64,000 nucleotides of DNA, taken from the NCBI RefSeq assembly GCF_000208385.1, contig NC_015436.1:1302001-1366000 (forward strand), read 5' to 3'. The notes below the pieces were generated by a model, which saw only the letters and a program-made list of their open reading frames with translations, searched no databases and had not been told where the DNA came from. The position numbers and the translations under genes are program-made. This document shows positions 43,669-53,200 of this stretch, one piece after another (positions within the stretch are counted from its first letter, which is position 1; each line of letters begins with the position of its first letter). The stretch comes from Parasphaerochaeta coccoides DSM 17374. GTDB taxonomy: Bacteria; Spirochaetota; Spirochaetia; Sphaerochaetales; Sphaerochaetaceae.

Positions 43669-46451
43669 CAGTTCACCCCCACAAAAAGGTCTATGCTCTG
43701 CATGATCGCATCAACCTGGCCGGTATACCTCTTCTCTAACTGTGTGACCTGGGGGGCCAAGTCCCGCAGGTTTTTATCTGCCATTGCGAAACCTTCCTGA
43801 AAACCAGCACGGATATATGCCTCTGCCCTGCCGGTAGGATCATAGATCTGTACACCCCTCGCCAGATTCACTGTCGCATGTGTACGGGCTTCTATAAGGG
43901 CATTCTGCCTTTCCTTCTTGGCAATCAATTCATCTTTCAGGTGCGGATCAAGATAAACGGACAATGGTGTCAGGCTACGCGGAGATAGTGTATAGGTTCC
44001 ATCATCATTCCTCTGTCCTTTCACGAATGACCACGAGGCACGTCCGTCCTGTCCTACGATATCCGAATAGGAAGCAAGGACAGCGAACACTCCGTCATGG
44101 TTCGGCAATTCAAAAGCCCACTGGCTGCCCATGATCTTAACGCGCTTGGGACTGGTCTCGAACGCTTTCTCAAACAATCGGGTATAGGACGCCCGGCTCA
44201 TGACGAATCCGGTATTCACCGCCACCTTCACCCGCTCGAAGTCTGTACCGAGCTCAGAATATGTTCTCCCGAAAAGCTTTTGAGAAATAGAATCGAGTAC
44301 ATGCTCTCGATCATATCCTGTCTTTGCCAAACTTCCGGCATAAGAGTCCGTTATTCCCTTGTCCAACCAGAAATCATAGACGCCATCGGCGGCAGCCTGC
44401 ATGAATGCGGCAGGGCCTTTGGCAGAGACGTCCTTTAAGAAATCATCGGGATCGGCAAACTGCTTCGCGGCCGAGGTTGCTGTGTTCAAAAGAGTGTTCA
44501 TCGCACCTTTACGGGCAATGTCCGCTATCTGCTGTTTCAGGTTCTCAAGTTTTCCACTATCTGTCAGCACCTGTGGATCTTCATAGACAGCCTCAATGAT
44601 CGCATCCCGGACGGTTGAGGAGAGAGTCAGGTTCCCTTCATACATCCCTCCCGTTTTCGTCAGCTCCGCAACCGCTTTTTCCCCTATTTTAAACAAGATG
44701 TCCATGTTGGGATTGTTTGCAAAAGAATACTTGGTGGCATGTGTCTCAGCATCTTCCGTGGTGAGCAAACCCGACTGTTGAGCCAGCCAGACATATTCCG
44801 TCAGTTTCGGTTGGGGAGTGCTATCGGCCCTCATCGTTTTCACCGTCTGTAGGGTTGCAGGATCGCTGACTGTGGCGCCTACCTCGCTCAGGATATCCAC
44901 GGCCTTGTTCAAATTCTTTTTCGACATACCAGAAAGTACTGATACCTGCGATTCTCCGCTTTTATGAAAGGCATCAGCCTCCTGAACGGAAGAGAATTTT
45001 CCCAGATGCTGGCCTGTTGTCTGGTAATGGGAAATCGCCTCTTCATCAGATACGTCTTTTCCATCGACACGTGTAGGGATAAGGACTGCCAGTCCGTCTT
45101 CCTCGATAGAGATACTGCGGACAGTACTGACACTTCCGTCATCATTCTTCACAACAGAAAGGGACGAGACATCGATTGTCCCCGCCTGGACCGGTTGTGG
45201 AGTGCCCCCCTCTTCAAAAAAGCCAAGAACCAACTTCTCATAATCATCCTTGTTTTCCAGCTGAGCCTTGATTGCCGCCAGACTTTTCACGAATGCCGCC
45301 TGCTTCACAGTGCTGCTTGCCGTAAACTCAGGAGTTGATACAGCATTCAAAGCATCCTCAGGATTCCCGCTTTTGTTGAAAGCTGTCATGGCACGTGAAA
45401 AAAGGATGTCAGTCTGTACATCGTCACGAGTTTTTGAATCGGAGAAAAGAGCGAAATCATCATCCGTCAGCGTATCTCCTTTCTGGATTTTGTCGGTGAT
45501 CTTCTGCGCATAAATCCCGTCATTCTGTGAGAGAGCAAGATTCTTGAGCTTTGTTCCCTGGACGCGGCCACGCCAGGGATATTCATTGAATGCGGAGTCA
45601 ATCATGGAGACATCGACGACCTGCCCTTCTTCCCCGGCCTTGAACAGCACATCGGCCCAGGAGTCATAGGTCGTCGAGATGTTCTCATCGACTTTCCCGT
45701 CCAGTTCCTTCTTGTACGCATAAGCATTTTTGCTCATGGTCTTGACCTGGTCATCCCGTAAGCCGAAATCAAAAGCAGCCCGTGAAAGCGCGGCCTCTAT
45801 ATCCAGATCATCGGAAAGGATTCCCGCGTCGATCTCACGCTGAACCTGCTGAAGGGCCTTTTCAGGACGATATGTCTCACGGAAAGTTTCAACCATCCGA
45901 CTTCGCGTGCCTTCTGTATATGGGGTGTGCGCGAGGAATGAGGCATACTGGGTACTTGCCTCTTCCAAAGACAGGGAGGGAGCGGTGCCCAGGACATCGG
46001 ATTTTCCCTTGATGATTGCATCCACCTCGGCCTTTGCTCCATCTGCTTGCAGTTGCGTCACTTTCACAGCCATGTCATTGGCCATGTTCGGCAGCTCGAC
46101 GGTCAGAAGGCGACCCTTGGTCTCGTCATCGATGGAGGAGTCTGTCGTGATCCTGGACGCCTGGGTGTTTTTCCATTCCTCCAGGCGCTTGGGATATCCC
46201 TCGAAGTCCCTGTCATAGGGAAGGTCATTACTGAAGAACTTCTGCCGACTCTGTTCCAAGGCAGCGACCTGCTGGTCTGTCCGGGCGTTGACCAAGCTCG
46301 TCCTCAGGAGCTTGTAACGCTCCTCCTCTTCTTTTTTCTTTTTGTCCTTAAGATCGCTCACTATCCCGGCCGCATCCCGTACCGACGCCTCTACGGTCGA
46401 GACGGCGTCCAGTATCTGATGCGCTCCATATCCCTGCATGACACTACCCAT
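43668..46451 (-). CDS. Large helical ejection-type protein B (gp15-like position), 927 residues
   Basis: Mostly helical and charged (DLKDKKKKEEEERYKLLRTS near the start). At about 425-510 it contains IDVSSLSVVKNDDGSVSTVR, SISIEEDGLAVLIPTRVDGK and AISHYQTTGQHLGKF, a module common in tailed-phage internal and tail proteins. No signal peptide or enzyme motif. GGGAG lies 7 nt before the ATG; start is 3 nt after the gp14-like stop, and its own stop overlaps the giant gene's ATG. Size and position match gp15 of T7-like phages, which lines the ejection channel; similarity is by layout, not by residues I can match. Confidence 0.65.
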   Translation of the reverse strand: MGSVMQGYGAHQILDAVSTVEASVRDAAGIVSDLKDKKKKEEEERYKLLRTSLVNARTDQQVAALEQSRQKFFSNDLPYDRDFEGYPKRLEEWKNTQASRITTDSSIDDETKGRLLTVELPNMANDMAVKVTQLQADGAKAEVDAIIKGKSDVLGTAPSLSLEEASTQYASFLAHTPYTEGTRSRMVETFRETYRPEKALQQVQREIDAGILSDDLDIEAALSRAAFDFGLRDDQVKTMSKNAYAYKKELDGKVDENISTTYDSWADVLFKAGEEGQVVDVSMIDSAFNEYPWRGRVQGTKLKNLALSQNDGIYAQKITDKIQKGDTLTDDDFALFSDSKTRDDVQTDILFSRAMTAFNKSGNPEDALNAVSTPEFTASSTVKQAAFVKSLAAIKAQLENKDDYEKLVLGFFEEGGTPQPVQAGTIDVSSLSVVKNDDGSVSTVRSISIEEDGLAVLIPTRVDGKDVSDEEAISHYQTTGQHLGKFSSVQEADAFHKSGESQVSVLSGMSKKNLNKAVDILSEVGATVSDPATLQTVKTMRADSTPQPKLTEYVWLAQQSGLLTTEDAETHATKYSFANNPNMDILFKIGEKAVAELTKTGGMYEGNLTLSSTVRDAIIEAVYEDPQVLTDSGKLENLKQQIADIARKGAMNTLLNTATSAAKQFADPDDFLKDVSAKGPAAFMQAAADGVYDFWLDKGITDSYAGSLAKTGYDREHVLDSISQKLFGRTYSELGTDFERVKVAVNTGFVMSRASYTRLFEKAFETSPKRVKIMGSQWAFELPNHDGVFAVLASYSDIVGQDGRASWSFVKGQRNDDGTYTLSPRSLTPLSVYLDPHLKDELIAKKERQNALIEARTHATVNLARGVQIYDPTGRAEAYIRAGFQEGFAMADKNLRDLAPQVTQLEKRYTGQVDAIMQSIDLFVGVN

Positions 46452-46454
46452 TCT

Positions 46455-47240
46455 TTACTCCCACAACCATTTACCAGTGTTTGTGTTCACCATGCTACGT
46501 GCGCCCTCATACAGGCCGCCGAAGATATCCCCGGCCATTGCCCAGCCTGTCGTAATACGTCCGGTGGTCTTCATGTAATCGATGTCCTCCTGGAGATTCC
46601 CGGCGTTCATGTCATACATCTCCTTCGCCTGGGAAAGGGAAAGGTCGATTTCCTCCTGCACCCGTGCAAGATTGGAATTGTTCGCGTCCACCTGACGCCT
46701 GTATGCCTCGGTCTGTTCTGTCGCGCTCGTATAGGCATTGAGGGCGGATGAGTATGTCTGGACGTGGCTGAGCCCAATCTGCTGACGTGCCAGCGCCAAG
46801 GAATCATCCGATGAGCGCTGGGCATTCTCCAGGACATTGCCTGCTGTCCCCGAATTGCGGAAGCCGCTGGTGGCGACCTGCTGCAAAGCCGTTCCCTCAG
46901 TCTTCTGGTTTTCCACCGCCAGTGTCGCCACCTGGGAAGATGCTATCTGGGAAGCAAGACTGCCCGCCCTCGATGCCTGACCAAGAGCCACCGCCCGGTT
47001 CTGTTCGGTCTGAATCGCAAGAAGATTCAGTTCGGTATTGGCCTCACTGGTTTGCGCCTGTGCCTGCGTCTTTTGTAGATTCAGACTGCTCTGGGCCTGA
47101 CTGTACTGCTTGTCCAGGGACTCCTTGGAACGGTTGAGTTCTTCAAGCTTGGCTTTATATTCAGCGTTGCGGGCAATGGACGAGGCGATGCCTTTGCCAA
47201 GTCCGAGGATGCCTCCGGCGATTGCAAGGGCGAGCATCAT
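46455..47240 (-). CDS. Small membrane-active ejection-type protein (gp14-like position), 261 residues
   Basis: Starts with a glycine/alanine hydrophobic segment (MLALAIAGGILGLGKGIASS) followed by long heptad-rich helices (LNRSKESLDKQYSQAQSSLN, NLARVQEEIDLSLSQAKEMY) and ends NTGKWLWE. This is the typical look of internal virion protein gp14 of podoviruses. Its ATG overlaps the preceding stop as ATGA. The preceding coding sequence at that point is the tail-tube-B-like tail fused onto giant protein A, which is the expected upstream gene in a T7-like order. Confidence 0.65.
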   Translation of the reverse strand: MMLALAIAGGILGLGKGIASSIARNAEYKAKLEELNRSKESLDKQYSQAQSSLNLQKTQAQAQTSEANTELNLLAIQTEQNRAVALGQASRAGSLASQIASSQVATLAVENQKTEGTALQQVATSGFRNSGTAGNVLENAQRSSDDSLALARQQIGLSHVQTYSSALNAYTSATEQTEAYRRQVDANNSNLARVQEEIDLSLSQAKEMYDMNAGNLQEDIDYMKTTGRITTGWAMAGDIFGGLYEGARSMVNTNTGKWLWE

Positions 47241-50200
47241 GCGACATCAACCTCCATTACGATTGCAAGGATGGTCATGGGATCATCCTCGACGCCTTCT
47301 ATGACCAGCTGAAGCTGCTTGTCAAAGCCTGTAGAGGTATACACATCAGCATCATCGGAACCGATCTCCCGTGTCGGAGGCTCCATGCGCTGGGTGGAAC
47401 CAATGCATATCCGCCCCGTCTGATACATGCGGGCAAAGACGCGAGAGACTTTCTTCACCTGTCCGATGGATGTCTGGGTCTCGAAGGGATTGAGAACCAC
47501 ACGAGGAGTGAACTGGATAGCGTCATCCCTGTCGTGCCAGTCATCACAGACGCTTTCATCGAACCTCTCGATGACCGTCTCTTCTTCGCGGGACGTGAGG
47601 ATGTACACGTCCTGTCCATCAGGAGTATCGACCACCGTGACCGACTGGGAGACTTCCCCGGCAAAGGAAAGCATGAGGTTCTTCCAGTACTCTTCCTCGT
47701 CATCCCCAGGGAACAACGCCCCGCCGATGAGGAGCATGGTCACCCAGTTGAGTCCGAGACCCGCAATCATGCCGATAGCCTTCTTATAATCCTTCTGCCT
47801 GAAATACCGGGGGATGTCAGCCCAGATCATGTTGAATTCCTTGACCCCCTGTGTGGTGAACATCGTCAGCCATTTGATGAGCTGGTTGTTCGTCCGGTGC
47901 AGCTGGTCGGCGTCCAATACGGTCGATGTCTGCTGGGTGCGCTTGATGAAGGCGGTCGCCTCCTGCGAAGCTTTGGCGGAATCCATGCCCTTCTTCATGG
48001 CGCTCTTGTACGCCCCAAGCCAGAGCGTGTTGGCTATGCAGGAGTCCGCCCACTGTATGGGACTCATGGCCAGCTCCCCGACTTTCTTCATGGTGCGGCC
48101 ATACTTCGTCCGTGTCTCGATTCCCTTGATATCAAGGAAGGCACGCTCGGCGACACGATCCTGCATCTGGGGAGCGAGGGAATACACACGCTTGGTCGTC
48201 CCGTCGAAGTCGCTCATCATTTCCTTGGAGGCGGACATCAGGTCGATGGGTGAGAACTCTCCCATGAACATCCACACGGCACCGGTCTGCCTCAGGACCG
48301 TGGCGACGTTGAAACCCAGCTTGGCGATTGCATAGTTGGACCGGAGCTTGTCGAACAGCCCCTTCAGGTCGGTATTGACAAGGTGAGGGGACGCGATGTC
48401 GTTGAAGTACCGTTGTATCCAGTCGGCGTATTTCTTGGAATGATTGCGGGCGATGAGATCATACAACCCGCCCTTTTTCTTGTTCAGCGTGTACTGCATC
48501 CCTTTCACTATGCCTGCAAAATTGATGAAATGCTCCTGCTTCTTGATCTGGTTCTCAAAGACGGCAACGGCGTCCAGGTTGATCTCGTAGGCGCTCCATG
48601 ACGACCTGTGGCGGGTCTGGGAACGTCCGACATATTTCTGAGAGGGACCATACCCGCTCATCAACACGTCCTGTTGCGATTCCTCGGCCTCCATCGGCAC
48701 CAGCGGCCAGTAATCGGCGACCTTGTGCATCGGGATGTTATATTCCTCGGCCAGAACCTTTGCCATGGCCTCTCGTGTGACACCCATCTCCTTCTTCATC
48801 CATTGGGCAAGCTCGATGTAGTGTGGTTCAAGCTGCCCGACCATGTATCTGATGTCCTCGTCGCTGTATGCATGGGTCAGTCCCGGACCTTCAATGTCGA
48901 TGGGTTTGCCCTTTTCATCCAGGACAAATCCTTGCAGCTTCTGACGGTTCGTCTTGTTGCTGCTGTTCAGATAGATTCCCATGCCTTGGCTGCGGGTGAA
49001 ATGCCGCCCGCTGGGTGTGAGGATCGTATGGGCGTACAGGTCGTCCTGCGTGATGCCCAGCTCCTTCATCTTCGCTTTCCATGCATCGAGCCGCCGGTGA
49101 ACCGAGGCCGATTCCGCAGTGGCCGCCACGTCCAGGCGGTCACAGAGATCGTGCCATACGCCGTATTCGTTGCGCCAGTCAAGTTCCCACGCCATGTTGC
49201 GCGGAGTGAACAACCATGCCTTGATGCCCTCGATGAGCGTGCCTTTATTCTCTTGCTTGATAGCTTCCTTGCTCTGGGGATCCGTGACCAAAGGTTTCTG
49301 GCCGTCCGTCCCTTTGCCGTAATGGAGCAACTCCTGGTTGCCGACCGCGGAAACGAACGTCTCTGATGCGCTCCAGGCCCGGTTTCTCCGGACGGTCTCG
49401 TCCTGACGGGCCCGGAGCCTGATCTGGGAGACAAGCTCGTCCATGATCTGCAATTCCTTCAGGCTCCACCTGTTCAGAGGCTTGTGCAGCGTGATCGTCC
49501 CGTCCTCCTCGGTGACGATGATGCCTTTCATCTCCTGGGGAATCTCGACAACGTAGCCTTTCTCCTGCTGCCAGTTCGCTATGCGCTTCTCAGAGCGGAA
49601 ATTCGGGTCAATCAGCTGGTTCAGGAGATTCCCTATCGGTTCATACCATGCCGCGAGGTTAGGGTTCCATTTCTTGGAGATGTTGCGGGCATGCTGGATC
49701 ATCTCCTGCCTCACGGCCTGCCGTCTCCTGACATTCCTCAGGCCCCGCACCTGGCGCTTGAGGCTGAGGACCTGTGCCGTCTGCGCCTTGAGCCTCCGGT
49801 TCACCGCGCGGTTGAAGTCCTCCTCCCCCTGGACATCCTGCCACGTCAGGGAAAGGTCGCGGACATTGCGGGAGAAGGTGGTGTTGTCCACCCACTCGTC
49901 AAGGCCGAGGGTCTGCTCATAATACAGCTGCTGGCGCTGGTATTCATCCCCGGCCGCGGCAAGCAGCTTGCGGAAGTAGCGGGGATCTCCCTTCATGAGC
50001 TTCATGACGGCCTCGACCTGTTTGGGCGTATTCTCTCCCCGGATGGTGAGCGCCCACATCTGCGGCGGCATCTGACCGCGGGTGATGCCATTCTCACGCA
50101 GCTGCTTGGCAAAGGACACCACATCCCGGACGGTATTCGCATAGTTAGCAAGGAACGATGCGTTGGCGACCGCAGGAGTTGACAGCGAGTATTCCTTGTC

Positions 50201-53200
50201 CAGGCGTTTGATGAACCGTACGTCCGAGCCGGAGGGCATGTCCATATCAACCTCTCCTTCGGCCTTTAGCATCAGATTGAAACGTGCCATGACGATCTGA
50301 TAGTCCTCAAGCGTCCCCCAGGCAAGGCGGGCGGACTCCTGTTCCTCAAGGCTCTTGAGGGCGGCGGTGCGTTCCTGCTCGACCTGATCCCGTGCCTCCC
50401 GGTACAGGCGGAGCATCTCAAGGTTCAGGACCTTACGGAATTGGATTTCCCACTGCACGTCAGGGTCGTCGCTGAACTCCTGGAGGATGTCATCTGATAC
50501 CCGGTATCCGGCCTCCAGGGCACGGATTACCTCATCACGGTTGCGCCTGCGCTGTTCCTCCTTTGCCTTCGGGGAAAGCTCGAACAGCTCCTGATCCGGA
50601 TCGGGAGAATCATTGTTGACAACGTCTTCTTTTGTCAGTATCATCTTACCTAGAGCTGGGATGCTTCCCTCTAGCGGCAATTGGAGCCTACTGACTGGAA
50701 GCCTTGAGAAAATCCCAGCTTCTTTTTTTTGGTATCGCAACAATCCTTCATCAATCCAATTTTGGAGTGCGTTTATAGATTTCCCATAGGCAGATGCAAT
50801 AAGGTTTGCCGTGATATGTCCTGTCCGTTCATTAGGATGTAGAGCTACAACAACTGGATTGCCTTGAATGTCCAGCATATCAAGAACTGCTACATACCCC
50901 TTGCTTGTAGAAGCAAATACCAAAAAAGGATCTTGTAGGGCATCGGGCAATTGTTTGAGGATTGCCTTGTCAATTGAATTGATGTGTCCCTTTTCTTTGT
51001 CGTACAGAATAGTTTTCATCTTGCTTCGATACATGACAAGAGGCAGGTTCGGAAGACCGAGAGCTTGAAAAATAATGGGCGTATGATGAAGAACCTGTGC
51101 ATGCCCTCTTCTCACCACATCCGTGATGGAATTGACTTCTCGCCCGAACCATGCAAGATCTTTCTTCTGCAACCTTTCCCTGTCCGCCCGCTCCCGTGAT
51201 GCTATGTTGACAATATCCTCTTTCATGATTAGGCTGTCATTAAGTTCACGGATATCAGGAGAAAGCCATTGTAGCCGACCACCTATCCGTGAGCTTTCTT
51301 CTTTTACGCCGTCTGCCGATATCTTGTCTGACTCCTGAGAATTAGGTATACTTAAAGAAGAGGAGGACTCTATGGCAGTCATGTATCTTGATATCTGCGA
51401 TATCCCCATGAGAACCGATGAGCGCGGATTTGCCTTGGAAGCGGTACTCGTTCCTTCTCCTGATGGTAAGTCCGTCGTCGAGAGGCCCCCGACTGAAAGG
51501 GAAGGCGGGATGTTCGTACGCAACGCATTGGACAGTTCCATGCTCTCCCGCAAGGTCGCCGAGGCCTTGGCGCTCAATCCTGGTTTATCGTATTCGAATC
51601 CTTTGGAGGAATAGACTTCCACACTCCATGCCTTGAGAGATTCATATAACCTATCGATTCTTTCGTAGACATCCTTCCCGAACAGCGCGACATATTTTTC
51701 CTTGCCATAACGATACTTTTCAAATTTCCTCGCCTCGGCGTATATCTCGTGCCCGCCGGTTTCCTTCGCATGGAATATCGCCTTGCCCAGAAGCTGGACT
51801 TCGCCGATGAATCCGTTGGACATGCGGATGTTCACCGTGAAGTCCTTGTAGCCGAAAGGAGTATCCTTCTTCTTCTCTCTGGCGACGATGTCCGCATGCT
51901 CCTTGAGAATCCGCTCGTAGGCGGCCTGCGCGTCACTGGACTCCTCGAAGACGAGCATCGCGCCGTTGATGTCCAGCAGACGCCCCCAGTCCCCGCCATA
52001 ATCCTGCGTGACCTTCACCCTGGCACGCTCGACGCCCTTGAGGTCCCGACGGAACATGACTGCATCATCAGGCAGATGGAAGGCCGCTGCCATGGCGCGT
52101 ACGGTATCCGAGAACTCCGTACGGGATTCCTCGGCAAGGGCATAGACACGTGACTCCCCGCCTTCATTTTCATTAAAAGGCACGTCCATACGTACTGAAG
52201 CAGTCTGGAATAATACGTTCGGGAAGTCTTCGGTCTGGAAAAGAATGCTTGGATTCGTCGCATTAAATGTTCCAACGTTATCAGTGGCGGATTTGATTTG
52301 CTCAGGGGCGAAGGCACCATAGTAGGTGTCTTTGACAAGCTCATCATCGGTCTGATTGGAAATAATCATTCCATCATGGCCAGCGTCCTGTGCTTTTTGA
52401 ATCAAAGGTGCTTCAGCCGTTGGGTCGGTGAATTGTCCAGACGGAAGGCTGGTAATATAAGGATTGCGTATATTCAGGTACGCTTCAACAATCCTGTCTC
52501 CATTCCGTTCCTCTGCCATTGCTTCCGCATAATCCATGCTTTCAGAAAACCAAGAGACTCCATCTTTCGATTGGAATTCAGAAAAATCCTTGTCCGTACC
52601 ATGATAAACGACACGCGGTTCTCCGTTTTCATCTACTACCACGGAAAATCCTTGCAAAAGTGAAAATAATCGTTTATCTTCTATAGCGTAAGAATCTTTT
52701 GGGGCACGAGCTGGGCTTGTTAACCAGGGAGTGCCATTGTTCTCCTGTCTTGAATACGGGAGAGCAGCCAAAAGGTTCTTAACTTTTTCAAGACTGCTCA
52801 GTTTGTGGTCGTAATAGTATTTTCCACTCTCTTCCCTGAGAGACGAGCGTACGACATATCGGTTCCCATTGTATTCGAACAAAGACAGAAGATAGGTAAA
52901 CTTCCTGGCGTTCCCATCGGTAAAAGACCCCAATATCTTACCGTTTTCAATGAACTTGGGAATAGCAAATAGTGAAGCAAGATGTTCCTCGTTCAGATAG
53001 TCGTGCCGGAGCAAATCGTCAAGAGAACTCCTATTAAACTCAATTGATTCTTGGCTGTCCTTATTTATATAGCTCGCTCGAATCCCGGCGGTCATGGTGC
53101 GTATTTTCTTGCGGGTATCCGATGCATTATCCGATACTGAAAATGGAAGTTTTTCTCCACTCACAACCGATGATGATTTCTCCAAAGAATCGATGATTGT

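Larger units (their letters stand above)
51308..52231. repeat. 924-bp repeat, copy in giant gene A
   Basis: Partner of 39283-40206; both have the same length, promoter boxes and ribosome site of the antisense gene, and the RelA/SpoT-like coding region. Confidence 0.85.

Noticed and set aside
47222..48253. 343-codon plus-strand ORF opposite the end of giant gene A
   Set aside because: Antisense shadow with no start signals.
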